Assembly: GCA_963816775.1 (NCBI GenBank) | Contig: CAWFLX010000031.1 | Location: 81,395 to 145,394 of the forward strand | Direction: 5' to 3' | Source: JAFAXD01 sp963816775 | GTDB taxonomy: Bacteria > Pseudomonadota > Alphaproteobacteria > Rhizobiales > Xanthobacteraceae | DNA length: 64,000 nt | In this document: positions 34,516 through 43,212 of the stretch, piece by piece | How the letters are laid out: each line of letters begins with the position of its first letter | Position numbering within the stretch: the stretch's first letter is position 1 | Translations under genes and position numbers: made by a program | The notes under the pieces: model-generated | Seen by the model: only the letters and a program-made list of their open reading frames with translations | Told to the model about the DNA's origin: nothing | Database searches by the model: none

Positions 34516-36696
34516 TTAACTTGGGCGTCCGCCGCCGGCCAACCGGCCGGGCGCGTTCGCGGCGCTGACCTCGACCGCTTCCGGTCGCGCGACCTTGACG
34601 GCAAACGCGTAGGCCAGCGCGATCTCCTTAAGTCGATCAAAACGTCCGGACGCGCCGGCGTGTCCAGCGTCGAGATTGGTGCGCAGCACCAGCAAATTGC
34701 GATCAAGCCTTCGGGCGCGCAGCCGAGCGACCCATTTCGCCGGTTCCCAGTAGGTGACACGCGGGTCGGTCAGGCCGGCAAGCACCAGCATCGCGGGATA
34801 GTGCTGCGCCCGAACGTTGCCGTAGGGGTCGTAGTTTAGGATGGTGCGGAAGACATCCGCGGCCGTCCTTGGGTTGCCCCATTCCGGCCATTCGGGCGGC
34901 GTGAGCGGAAGCATGTCGTCGAGCATGGTGTTGAGCACGTCGACAAACGGGACCTCCGCGATAATGCCGGCGAACAGGTCGGGCCGCTGATTGGCGATGG
35001 CACCCATCAGCATTCCGCCCGCCGAACCGCCCTGGGCGATCACCTTCGTGGGTGCGGCCCAGCGCTTGGCGATCAGAAACTCCACGACCGCGATGAAATC
35101 GCGGAACGTATTCGGCTTGTTGGCGAGCTTGCCGGCCCGGTACCAGCGCCATCCTTTCTCGGTGCCGCCGCGCACATGCGCGATCGCAAACACAAAACCA
35201 CGGTCGACCAGCGAGAGCCTGTTGCTGCTGAACGCCGCGGGAATCGCAATCCCATAGGCGCCGTAGCCGTAGACGAGCGCGGGCGCGGTGCCGTCAATCG
35301 GCGTGTCCTTGTGATGCAGGAGCGAGATCGGAATCGTTTCACCATCGAAGCCGGGCGCGAACAGGCGTCGCGTTACGTACGCTGCGGGATCGTGACCCGA
35401 GGGAATTTCCTGGCGTTTGCGCAACGTTCGGCCGCGGTGATCCAGGTTGTAGTCCCACACTTCCGACGGCGTCGTCATCGACGAGTAGACGAAACGCAAA
35501 ACGTCGGTTTGAAATTCGAAGCCGTCGTTGATACCGAGCGAATAGGCCTCTTCCGGAAATTCGATCGTGTGTTGCTCGCGCGTCGACAGGCGCCGGACGA
35601 CGATGCGAGGCAGACCGTCCTCGCGTTCCAGCCAGATCAGCCAATCGGCGAACACCGTGAACGACAGGATGAAAATGCCTGGCCGATGCGCGACGAGATC
35701 CTGCCAGTTCGCACGCTCCGGCGACGCCAGCGGTGTCCATGCCAGCTTGAAATCCTCGGCCCCGGCCGCATTGGTTCGAAAAATCAGCGCCGGTGCGCCG
35801 CCAAACGACGGGTGATGTTCGACATCGTAGCGAACCGACGGTTCGAGCGGCGCAACCAGTTGCGGCTCGGCGTCCGGTCGCAAAAGATCGATCAGCCGAA
35901 CTTCGGATGTTTCATGGTCATGCAGCGAAATGATCGCAAATCGCCGCGACTGGGTATCCGACAGCGAAACGAAATATTGCGGATCTATGCTCTCGAAGAT
36001 CAGGCGATCGTCGCTGGCCGGCGTTCCGAGACGATGGCGGTAGACGTACGAAGGACGGTGTTGGCTGTCCAACCGGGTGTAGTAGAACGCCGAGCAATCG
36101 TGCACCCAGACCGGGGATCCCACCGTGTCGACGATGATGTCGGCGAGGTCGGTGCCGGTCGCGAGATCACGCACGTGCATGGTGTAGAGCTCAGAGCCGG
36201 CCTCGTCCGCGGACCATGCGAGCAGCCTGTGATCCGGCGAGTGGCGGCGAGCCCCGAGCTGGAAGAAGGACCGGCCCTTTGCCAAGGCATCTGCGTCGAG
36301 CAGAACCTCGGCAGTTCCTCCTCCGCGGGGCTCTCGGCAGATCAGGGGGTGCTGCCCGCCTTGGCGATAGCGCTCGAAATAGGCGAACGGACCGTCGGGA
36401 GCCGGAACCGAAGCGTCGTCCTCCTTGATCCGCCCCTTCATCTCGGCAAGCATCGCGTCCTGCAGGGGGTCGATATCCGCCAGGCTTGCGGTCGTGTACG
36501 CATTTTCGGCGTCGAGATACGCGCGGATGTCCGGATCAAGCGCCGCCGGATCGCGCATCACCTCCTGCCAATTGCCCGCCTTTAGCCAGGCGAATTCGTC
36601 GACGAGCTCGACCCCATGCCACGATTGCACAACCGGCTGCTGGCGGGCGCGCGGTTCATCGGCAGCGGTCCGGGTCGGCGGCAGCTTCTGGTCCAT
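34516..36696 (-). CDS. ptrB: Oligopeptidase B-like S9A serine peptidase
   Basis: 726 residues, the normal size for S9A. An N-terminal beta-propeller (about 80-420) precedes the alpha/beta hydrolase domain: VYGYGAYGIAIPAAFSSNRL, the nucleophile GGSAGGMLMG (Ser about 558), the Asp in AGLTDPRVTYWEP and the His in NLDAGHAGASGRF. Oligopeptidase B cuts short peptides after Arg or Lys in the cytosol or periplasm; no signal peptide is visible. The last 20 residues are an Ala/Gly-rich tail. Confidence 0.93.
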   Translation of the reverse strand: MDQKLPPTRTAADEPRARQQPVVQSWHGVELVDEFAWLKAGNWQEVMRDPAALDPDIRAYLDAENAYTTASLADIDPLQDAMLAEMKGRIKEDDASVPAPDGPFAYFERYRQGGQHPLICREPRGGGTAEVLLDADALAKGRSFFQLGARRHSPDHRLLAWSADEAGSELYTMHVRDLATGTDLADIIVDTVGSPVWVHDCSAFYYTRLDSQHRPSYVYRHRLGTPASDDRLIFESIDPQYFVSLSDTQSRRFAIISLHDHETSEVRLIDLLRPDAEPQLVAPLEPSVRYDVEHHPSFGGAPALIFRTNAAGAEDFKLAWTPLASPERANWQDLVAHRPGIFILSFTVFADWLIWLEREDGLPRIVVRRLSTREQHTIEFPEEAYSLGINDGFEFQTDVLRFVYSSMTTPSEVWDYNLDHRGRTLRKRQEIPSGHDPAAYVTRRLFAPGFDGETIPISLLHHKDTPIDGTAPALVYGYGAYGIAIPAAFSSNRLSLVDRGFVFAIAHVRGGTEKGWRWYRAGKLANKPNTFRDFIAVVEFLIAKRWAAPTKVIAQGGSAGGMLMGAIANQRPDLFAGIIAEVPFVDVLNTMLDDMLPLTPPEWPEWGNPRTAADVFRTILNYDPYGNVRAQHYPAMLVLAGLTDPRVTYWEPAKWVARLRARRLDRNLLVLRTNLDAGHAGASGRFDRLKEIALAYAFAVKVARPEAVEVSAANAPGRLAGGGRPS

Positions 36697-37119
36697 GGTC
36701 GCAAATCATCCCACGCGCTTAGCCATACGAGCTGAAGCTGCTGAATCATCTCGATTAGCTAGTGGCGCCACCCCGGTCTTGCGAGGGCTTTCTGCGAGCT
36801 CGGCCGCGGGCCCGTGCAAGCGCGACGCTGATCGATTTCGATGGTAAGGTGCAACCGGGAACGATAAAGTGTGATTCTCCTGCCTTGCACCCTTAGATTG
36901 GCGGCAAAGCCGCGATCCAAGTTTACTCAAGTATTCGATCCGGTATCCGGCTGAATATCCGAAGAATTCTAAACTAATGACGCACTCTTTTGTTGCGGTT
37001 GTAGAATTTAAGCAATAAAAGCGTAAGTAGTTCTCGTATTACCGCGGAAGACTGCGAGTGGGCGATCCGAGCAGGTCGCCCGGCCGTCGGTCATGTAGCG
37101 AGCCTCGGGGGTTGGGCGA
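36697..37119. promoter_or_regulatory. AT-rich divergent region between ptrB and mucR
   Basis: About 420 bases without a gene. The part from 36930 to 37040 is far richer in A and T than the genome, with TTCTAAACTAATGACG and GAATTTAAGCAATAAAAG. MucR-family regulators bind AT-rich DNA in their own upstream regions, so autoregulation here is likely (inference). The left part should carry the ptrB promoter. Confidence 0.55.
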
Positions 37120-37542
37120 ATGGCGTCCGGTGGCGATCACACAACGAGCTTCATTGAACTGACCGCCAACATCGTGTCGGCCTACGTCAGCAATAACCCG
37201 GTGCCGGCCGCCGACATACCGACCCTGATCAACCAAATCCATTCGGCGCTGATGCAGGTGTCGGCCGGGCGGGCGGACGTTGCGGCGGAACCGCTGCGAC
37301 CGGCGGTTTCGATCAAGAAATCAATCACGCCGGATCATCTCGTTTGTCTGGAGGACGGCAAGAAGTTCAAGTCCCTGCGGCGTCATTTGCGCAGCCAGTA
37401 CAATATGACCCCGGAACAATACCGCGAAAAATGGGGGCTGCCGCCGGACTATCCGATGGTCGCGCCGAACTACGCGGCCGCACGCTCCCAACTCGCCAAG
37501 CAGATGGGTCTCGGGCAACAGCGCCGGCACCGCGCGAAATAA
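37120..37542 (+). CDS. mucR: MucR/Ros-family transcriptional regulator
   Basis: 140 residues. The N-terminal oligomerisation part has FIELTANIVSAYVSNNPVPA and the DNA-binding domain HLVCLEDGKKFKSLRRHLRS then MTPEQYREKWGLP..YPMVAPNYAAARS. In Ros the zinc is held by Cys2His2. Here the second Cys is Asp (CLED) and the last His position is Asn (HLRSQYN), so the zinc site looks incomplete, as reported for some Mesorhizobium Ros homologues that fold without zinc. MucR is a global H-NS-like silencer of surface polysaccharide, motility and host-interaction genes. Next to sufE as in many Hyphomicrobiales. Confidence 0.95.
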   Translation: MASGGDHTTSFIELTANIVSAYVSNNPVPAADIPTLINQIHSALMQVSAGRADVAAEPLRPAVSIKKSITPDHLVCLEDGKKFKSLRRHLRSQYNMTPEQYREKWGLPPDYPMVAPNYAAARSQLAKQMGLGQQRRHRAK

Positions 37543-37561
37543 TCGCCTGTGTCGGAAATCG

Positions 37562-38014
37562 TCAGGCCTGCGCCAGCGCGGCGCGGGCATCGGACCGGAT
37601 GCGTTCGACCATCGATCGAAATCCGTTCGAGCGTTGCGGTGTCAGGTGCTCGCGCAGGCCCATTTGCTCGAACAGCGCAACCGCGTCGGTCGCCAGAATG
37701 TTGCGCGCCGGCTTGCCCGAATAGATTGCGAACAGGATTGCGATCAGCCCACGCACGATATGAGCATCGCTGTCGCCGCGGAAGTTCAGGATCGGGCCGG
37801 ACCGGCCGTCTGGGCGTACCTGGGTATCCAGCCAGACCTGACTGGCGCACCCGCGGACCTTGTTGGCGTCGTTGTAATCGGCTGCCGGCAATGGGGTCAG
37901 CGTACGTCCGAGCTCAATGATATAGCGATAGCGATCGTCCCAATCATCGAGCAGGGACAGATTCTCCTGGATCTCGTCGATCGAGGTTGCGATCGCGGCC
38001 GTGCCTTCGCTCAT
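37562..38014 (-). CDS. sufE: SufE-family cysteine desulfuration protein
   Basis: 150 residues from ATG 38014; the frame runs 43 codons further up without support. Motifs: IIELGRTLTPLP, then NKVRGCASQVWL holding the sulfur-accepting Cys, and a helical C-terminus (IRGLIAILFAIYSGK-like, EQMGLREHLTPQRSNG). SufE takes persulfide from SufS for Fe-S cluster assembly. It is convergent with mucR. The remaining suf genes are not in this window, which is usual for this order. Confidence 0.95.
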   Translation of the reverse strand: MSEGTAAIATSIDEIQENLSLLDDWDDRYRYIIELGRTLTPLPAADYNDANKVRGCASQVWLDTQVRPDGRSGPILNFRGDSDAHIVRGLIAILFAIYSGKPARNILATDAVALFEQMGLREHLTPQRSNGFRSMVERIRSDARAALAQA

Positions 38015-38113
38015 GCCACTGATATGAGGTATCGGGGGCGTTTTCGCCAGCGAAAACCGCGAACGCATCGGCGTTCCAGGCGAGGGCGCGAGCCCGACGG
38101 GCCCGGCGGGGCA

Positions 38114-38190
38114 ACTAGTGCCCCGAACCCGCGAAGTTCGCATGCCTATTGCCGCGAATCCGATTGCGGACTTCGGAATCGGGACACCAG
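38114..38190. repeat. Palindromic intergenic repeat, family C, copy 2
   Basis: The left arm CTAGTGCCCC..GCGAAGTTCGC and the right arm GCGGACTTCGGAATCGGGACACCAG form an imperfect dyad between sufE and the next minus-strand gene. Kin at 4049-4070 (half) and 42782-42855. Confidence 0.7.
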
Positions 38191-38191
38191 C

Positions 38192-39526
38192 CTACCGCCG
38201 CGCGTTCGCGTCGTATTGCGCAACCGCGTTCGGGGTCGTCGGAAGTTGATAGTCGCTCAGCCGGCTGACGATATCCTTGATCGGATAGTCGACCCAGGCG
38301 TGCGTGACGTAGTCGCGATGCGGCACGTCGGCTGAGACAAACGCGACGCCGCCACGTCCAAGATCCGGGTTGAGCTCGCGGCTGAATGGCACGTCGTGTT
38401 CGGTGAGGATGCGCTCGAGCTCGTCGTTGTGGCGCTTGGTCAGGTGGGTATACGAGCTGATGAAGAAGGACGACCGGTTGTTTTCAATCCAGGTCGCAAA
38501 CTTGTCGAGCTGGCCATAGACGCCATCCAGCAGAACAACGCCGCGCACGCGGTTCTTGGCGAGGCCGCCATTATACAAGGAGTAAGCGGTCGGCATGAAC
38601 CCGCCGCTGTAGCCCACAATGACAATTCGCATGTTTGCGAACGTCTTGGCGGTGAGCGGATCGCCGTGCAGCCGCGCCAGTTTGTCGGCTGCTTCCGTAA
38701 CGAAGCGGGCGACGCCGCCGGGCTGCGAAAAGCGGCCGACGCTCGAGTTGGCGGCATCGACCGCGAACTGCGGTGCAACCAGAACCGCGTTCATGCCTGA
38801 CGCCGAAATCTGAGCCGGGACTTGCTGACGGTCGCGAACGTCACGCTCCAGCGTGGCGCGGTGGCCGTGGAAGAACAGCACCATCACGCCGGGCCGGCGG
38901 GCGTCAAAACCCTTCGGGATGTGCAACAAAACCCGGTTGTCATGATACGAGCGGCGCCCGCCATCATACGGGAACGGCGCCGCGTCGAATTCAACGAGCT
39001 TGGTTAGCGGTTCCTTGACCGGCAAGCTTTGCGGTCGGATCTGCTGGGCGCGCAACGCATTTTCGAGCCGGCCTTGATCGAGCGCTGAATTGCGCTCGGT
39101 CGCGTAGGCAAGCTTCTGAGCGGAGCGCATCGGGAACGAATTGGTCTCCCGCGGTGCGTGATCGATCGTCAGCACACTCGAATCGTCGGTGAAACGGTAA
39201 AGCGGGAAAGACTTGCGGTCAGTGTTGGCGGGGCGCGCGGCGGCCCGCTGTTCGTTGATCTGCAACGAAGCGACCCGATATGCGCCGCCACCAGCCGCCG
39301 CCCGGCCGCCCAAATCCGAATCGGCGAGTGCCGCAAACGCGGTTTCGGCGGTTTCCCACTTGTTGGATTTCAATTCGGATGCGGACTCGGTCTTGTAGAC
39401 GACGGATTGACCTCCGCCGATCGCCTCCGGTGACTTGACGTTGTTGTTGAGCAACGACAAGCATGAAGCCCCGCCCGCCACCACGAGGGCGGCGGTGACC
39501 ACCATGACGGTTCCGCCTAATGTCAT
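38192..39526 (-). CDS. Exported alpha/beta-hydrolase-like hypothetical protein
   Basis: 444 residues. A signal peptide or lipoprotein-like start (VVTAALVVAGGASCLSLL) precedes a 130-residue low-homology region. The hydrolase-like domain has HIPKGFDARRPGVMVLFFHG (oxyanion region), IVIVGYSGGFMPTAYSL (putative nucleophile Ser in GYSGG) and RGVVLLDGVYGQLDKF. A His near the C-terminus (DVPHRDYVTHAW) may complete the site. It looks like a periplasmic esterase or deacylase; the substrate is unknown. A GASC near residue 22 lacks the Leu of a proper lipobox. Confidence 0.75.
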   Translation of the reverse strand: MTLGGTVMVVTAALVVAGGASCLSLLNNNVKSPEAIGGGQSVVYKTESASELKSNKWETAETAFAALADSDLGGRAAAGGGAYRVASLQINEQRAAARPANTDRKSFPLYRFTDDSSVLTIDHAPRETNSFPMRSAQKLAYATERNSALDQGRLENALRAQQIRPQSLPVKEPLTKLVEFDAAPFPYDGGRRSYHDNRVLLHIPKGFDARRPGVMVLFFHGHRATLERDVRDRQQVPAQISASGMNAVLVAPQFAVDAANSSVGRFSQPGGVARFVTEAADKLARLHGDPLTAKTFANMRIVIVGYSGGFMPTAYSLYNGGLAKNRVRGVVLLDGVYGQLDKFATWIENNRSSFFISSYTHLTKRHNDELERILTEHDVPFSRELNPDLGRGGVAFVSADVPHRDYVTHAWVDYPIKDIVSRLSDYQLPTTPNAVAQYDANARR

Positions 39527-39993
39527 GCGCTACGGTCCCCACCCCTGCATCAGACGGCATGGATGTGTGGAAGGCGCGCACGTCAGAGCAAATTCGGAAA
39601 ACAGCACAACTGCGTCGCTGCAAGCGTCGCAACACTAACCGACTGTGCAGCGTGCACCCCGATGCCCCGCGAACCCCACGGTCCCCAAACCGTCCCCAAT
39701 CTAAGATCCCCAGGGTAAATAGCTTGCTAACTATGGCGAAAAGACGATTGGCCGAACGTTTCCGTGCGCACGAATTTGCCCTGTTGCGCCGTTGCAAAGT
39801 TGCGTTAGGCCGCTCGTTTATGCGGTCTTTTTGGGTCTTTTTTGCACCGCTAGCAGGTTGGTCGCCGAAAGCACTGCTGATCGGCGCTCTCAACAGTGGA
39901 GAAGCGTGGCGCGCTTCTTCCAAAAGCGCTGGTGCGATGATGAAGCAACCGATCGGACCGCGTGGCAGATTCGCCACACCCCGAACTTTTTGT
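39527..39993. other. Intergenic region of 467 bp with a plus-strand terminator
   Basis: Between two minus-strand genes, so it holds the upstream gene's 3' end and the promoter of the 38.2-39.5 kb gene. No coding frame is convincing. A plus-strand hairpin with T run at 39808-39840 suggests an unannotated plus-strand transcript. Confidence 0.45.
39808..39840 (+). terminator. Intrinsic terminator without a plus-strand gene
   Basis: GGCCGC, an eight-base loop, GCGGTC (one G-T wobble), followed by TTTTTGGGTCTTTTTT. On the plus strand this is a fair Rho-independent terminator. No plus-strand protein gene precedes it, so a small RNA ending here is possible. Confidence 0.5.
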
Positions 39994-41268
39994 TCAGCGG
40001 CCGAAGAAGAACGGGAAGTAGAACGGCGCCGGCCTCGGCGCGGCGGTCCGCGACTTTTGGCTTTTGCTCTTTGACGCGGCCTTCTTGGCCGCAGTCTGAT
40101 CGGCACCGTCGGTTGGCGCAACGTCGGCACCCTGGCTTGCGATCGCTTCGGTCTCCGGCTCCGGCGCCTCCAGTCTGGTGGCGAGCAGCAGATTGGAGCC
40201 CAACACGCGCCACTGGTAGCCGAGACCGAAATCGAGCGGTTCGGTGCGGCCCTTCTGAAACAGTTGCGTCAGTTTCGGCTGATAGTTGCGGGCAAACATC
40301 GCGATCGGCCCGGTGTAGCGGCCAAACGGCCGCAGCTGCCATTTATCCGGCGCGAAATAGCTGACCGGTATGCCGGTGTCATCCTGCAGAACTTGCATCG
40401 CATGCCGCAGCAGGAAATTGCGGACGTCGGAAAAGCCATTGCTATGGAGCAGATAAGAGGCGCTCTTGATAAACGCGTCGCCGGTCCCCAGGCGATCGCA
40501 GAATTTCGCAAGGCCGCTTGCCTTGAAGCCGTCGTTCGCGATGTTCGTACCGAAATAGTAGAGCGTCCGGACGCGGGCGTCCGCCGCCGCGAACACGATT
40601 TTGACGCCATGCGCCGGATTGCGCATTCCGGGACTGGACGGCGCGCTTACCGGCTGCGGCATGCCCTGCTCGTCGAGTTTGATCAGCGAGACTTCCTGGA
40701 TCGTCTTGCCGGTGCGCGCGAGGAAAACGTAAAGCAACGGCAACGTTCCACTCAGCCGATTGGCGCCCAGCGTCATCCGCATGTCGTGGGTTTTGAAAAA
40801 GCTGATGGTGAGAATCGTGCTCAACGAGCTTTCGATGTGACGCAGCGCTTCACCAACCGAGCCGCGCGGCAGGCGCAACAAATCCGGAATTGGACCTGTC
40901 GGCTCAAGCCCGGCCATCACGTAGGTCGTTGCGTTCGGAAAAAACGCGTTTGCATACAGGAAGTCCGGCCCGCTGAACATGTAGAACAGCACCGGCTGCG
41001 GTGACGTAAGCTTGGCGGCTGACCAGGCGCGGATTTTGGCGAACTGGTTCTTGTCGAGAGTGCCGAACGCCGAATTGAAATAACGGGCGTGCTGCTGCCA
41101 GGTCGGATCCTGCGTCAGCGGCGCGAGAGGTGAGCCGCTCGACGGCGGCATCCCGGCCAGAAAGCGCGCCGTATCATCGGCGCTCGCCGTCTGGGCGGCG
41201 ACCGGAGCAGCCGCCACGACGATAATTGCGCTCGCGACAAACGCAGCAATTGCAGCTTTTTGGAACAT
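39994..41268 (-). CDS. Large exported hypothetical protein
   Basis: 424 residues from ATG 41268; the open frame extends upstream over the permease gene by chance. A signal peptide (AAFVASAIIVVAAAPVAAQT) precedes a long chain with WQQHARYFNSAFGTLDKNQF, PVLFYMFSGPDFLYANAFFP and LPLLYVFLARTGKTIQEVSL. The C-terminal tail is Lys/Ala-rich and ends APFYFPFFFGR. No catalytic motif was recognised. It starts 5 bases after the APC permease stop and is surely co-transcribed with it. Homologues seem restricted to Bradyrhizobium-like genomes (memory). Confidence 0.75.
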   Translation of the reverse strand: MFQKAAIAAFVASAIIVVAAAPVAAQTASADDTARFLAGMPPSSGSPLAPLTQDPTWQQHARYFNSAFGTLDKNQFAKIRAWSAAKLTSPQPVLFYMFSGPDFLYANAFFPNATTYVMAGLEPTGPIPDLLRLPRGSVGEALRHIESSLSTILTISFFKTHDMRMTLGANRLSGTLPLLYVFLARTGKTIQEVSLIKLDEQGMPQPVSAPSSPGMRNPAHGVKIVFAAADARVRTLYYFGTNIANDGFKASGLAKFCDRLGTGDAFIKSASYLLHSNGFSDVRNFLLRHAMQVLQDDTGIPVSYFAPDKWQLRPFGRYTGPIAMFARNYQPKLTQLFQKGRTEPLDFGLGYQWRVLGSNLLLATRLEAPEPETEAIASQGADVAPTDGADQTAAKKAASKSKSQKSRTAAPRPAPFYFPFFFGR

Positions 41269-41273
41269 CCGGT

Positions 41274-42611
41274 TCACATCTTGTACTGCGGTTTCGAAAC
41301 GTCCTGAAGGCGAGACAGGTAGTAGATCGCAAGCCCGGCGATCATCATGGCGAAACCGGCGAGCGACTGCACCGGCCGGGTGGTGATAAGATAATACATC
41401 ATGAAACCAGCGACGGCTAAAAAGATCACCGGCGTAACCGGGTAGCCCCAGGCCCGGTACGGCCGCGGCTGAGCCGGATGGGTGTAGCGCAGTTTGATCA
41501 CGCCGAGAACCGCGAAGAACGAGCAGAAAATCAGGCTGAACTGGATGAACTCGAGCACCGCCTCGAAGCTTTGCGTCAGCAATAACAGGCTGACAATCCC
41601 GAGCTGAAGCAGGATGGCGGTGCTTGGAACGTTGTTTTTCGATTTGTAGGCGAACATCCGCAGCAGGCGCACATCTTCGCCCATCGCGACCGTCACGCGC
41701 GGCCCGATCCACGTCATCGCGCTGATCGATGAGACAAGTCCCACGCAGATCAATGCACCGACCAGGCGGCCGCCCCACTCGCCGAAAATATGTCTACCGG
41801 CGATCACCGCCACGTCGATCTGTCCGACCATCTGGTTGATCGGGGTGGTGTAGAGAAAAACCGCATTGAGCCCGACGTAGAGCACGGCGACGATCAGCGT
41901 TCCGGTGAACAGCGCGCGCGGCAAGCTGCGATGCGGCTCACGAATTTCGCCGACGATGTAGGCGGCTGCATTCCAGCCGGAGTACGAATACATCACGAAC
42001 ACCAAGCTGATCGCGAATGGCGCGCTGATGATCTGCGGCCAGTCGGCCGCGCTGGGGGCAAATGAAATCGGTTGAGGGGTTCCGAACACGAAGCCCACGA
42101 TAAGAAGCGCGACGATGAGCACCACCTTGAGGATCGTCCAGACATTCTGGAAGGCGCTCCCGTCGCGAATGCCGCGCAAATGCACCAATGCCACAAGCCA
42201 GCAGACGGTGAGCCCAAGCAGCAGCGGCGGAATTCCCGGAATGATGGCTTTGAAATATTCGCCGAACGCCATGGCGGCGAGCGCGATCGGCGCGGAGAAC
42301 CCGACGGTCGCCGAGACCCAGCCGGCGAGGAATCCGAACGCCGGATGATAGGAACGCGCGAGGAAATTGTATTCGCCGCTCGAGCGCGGAAACATCGCTC
42401 CGAGTTCGCCGTAGCAGAGCGCGCCGCACAGCGCGGCGATCCCACCGACGATCCAGAGCAGCAAAATGGAAAAGCCGGATGTGATGTCTTTCACCTGGAA
42501 GCCGAGGCTGGTGAAAACACCGACGCCGATCATGTCGGCGATGACGATTGCGGTCGCCGTCGCAGTCGACACCATCGCCGGGCCGGAATTGCCGCTATTG
42601 GCGGGGATCAT
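41274..42611 (-). CDS. APC-family amino acid permease
   Basis: 445 residues from ATG 42611, about twelve membrane helices. The first helix carries the substrate-binding break VIADMIGVGVFTSLGFQ (GxG motif). Then come GALCYGELGAMFPRSSGEYN (consensus of APC helix 2-3) and YSYSGWNAAAYIVGEIREPH (helix 6 to loop). It imports or exchanges an amino acid or amine by proton symport or antiport; specificity cannot be read. First gene of a two-gene unit with the exported unknown downstream. Confidence 0.92.
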   Translation of the reverse strand: MIPANSGNSGPAMVSTATATAIVIADMIGVGVFTSLGFQVKDITSGFSILLLWIVGGIAALCGALCYGELGAMFPRSSGEYNFLARSYHPAFGFLAGWVSATVGFSAPIALAAMAFGEYFKAIIPGIPPLLLGLTVCWLVALVHLRGIRDGSAFQNVWTILKVVLIVALLIVGFVFGTPQPISFAPSAADWPQIISAPFAISLVFVMYSYSGWNAAAYIVGEIREPHRSLPRALFTGTLIVAVLYVGLNAVFLYTTPINQMVGQIDVAVIAGRHIFGEWGGRLVGALICVGLVSSISAMTWIGPRVTVAMGEDVRLLRMFAYKSKNNVPSTAILLQLGIVSLLLLTQSFEAVLEFIQFSLIFCSFFAVLGVIKLRYTHPAQPRPYRAWGYPVTPVIFLAVAGFMMYYLITTRPVQSLAGFAMMIAGLAIYYLSRLQDVSKPQYKM

Positions 42612-42781
42612 TGGTTGCGTGCCACCTGTGAGCCTGCGTATCGTTGCGGGCCCTTTGTGTCCCCAAGCAGGCAAAAGGTTTCCCGGACGGAAAAAATTCG
42701 ACGCGGCTCACGCGCGATTGGCGGTCTGTCGACCCCGCAACAGCCGAACTAATGACTGTGACAAGGCCGGGAACGCCGCGC

Positions 42782-42855
42782 AAGTGCCCCGTTTCCGAAG
42801 TTCGTGATACATCGCGGCACCCTCTGATACGAACTTCGGAAACAAAGGGACACTA
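42782..42855. repeat. Palindromic intergenic repeat, family C, copy 3
   Basis: Left arm AAGTGCCCCGTTTCCGAAGT, right arm ACTTCGGAAACAAAGGGACA, with outer CTAG-like edges. The central 25 bases are unpaired and unlike the other copies. Confidence 0.75.
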
Positions 42856-42869
42856 GCAAGTATCTGATA

Positions 42870-42918
42870 GCGCATGATCCGGCGAAGTGGCCGCCGGTTC
42901 GCCGAAAAGATCATGCGC
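42870..42918. repeat. Palindromic intergenic repeat, family A, copy 3
   Basis: Exact 10-base ends GCGCATGATC and GATCATGCGC flank a centre GGCGAAGTGGCCGCCGGTTC. The whole unit is 49 bases. It is the best preserved copy in ends but the most diverged in the centre. Confidence 0.8.
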
Positions 42919-42979
42919 CAGCTTATAGTTAGCGCGCAACCGGACGCAAAACCGGTGACCACTTTTGCTGGTCGCGCGC

Positions 42980-43054
42980 GTGCCGCTTATCGATTTGAAG
43001 TTCCTGAACGAGCTTGCGGCAGGTGATGCAGGAACTTCAAATCGGCGGCACTAG
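42980..43054. repeat. Palindromic intergenic repeat, family B, copy 1
   Basis: Left arm GTGCCGCTTATCGATTTGAA then GTTCCT; right arm AGGAACTTCAAATCGGCGGC then ACTAG. The second copy is at 50108-50164. Confidence 0.8.
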
Positions 43055-43212
43055 TGCGCGAATACAACACATCATCAGAAAATGAAAACCAAACCGGCGT
43101 GTTTTTTGTTGGCGCGCAAGGTCCCGTTCACCATGCCTCGCGATTGGACATGTAAAGGTTGGGAAAGGCGCGCTCGCACGCCGCCTCGCGCCCGGTTTTA
43201 GTGTTCGCTTAA

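Larger units (their letters stand above)
42612..43212. other. Intergenic region carrying three palindromic repeats
   Basis: About 600 bases between the divergent permease and kinase genes. Most of it is occupied by repeats C, A and B in a row (listed separately). Remaining space must hold the promoters of both genes. No coding frame. Confidence 0.6.

Noticed and set aside
42782..43054. Insertion sequence ends
   Set aside because: Inverted repeats are present, but there is no transposase frame between or beside them, and the units are under 80 bases.
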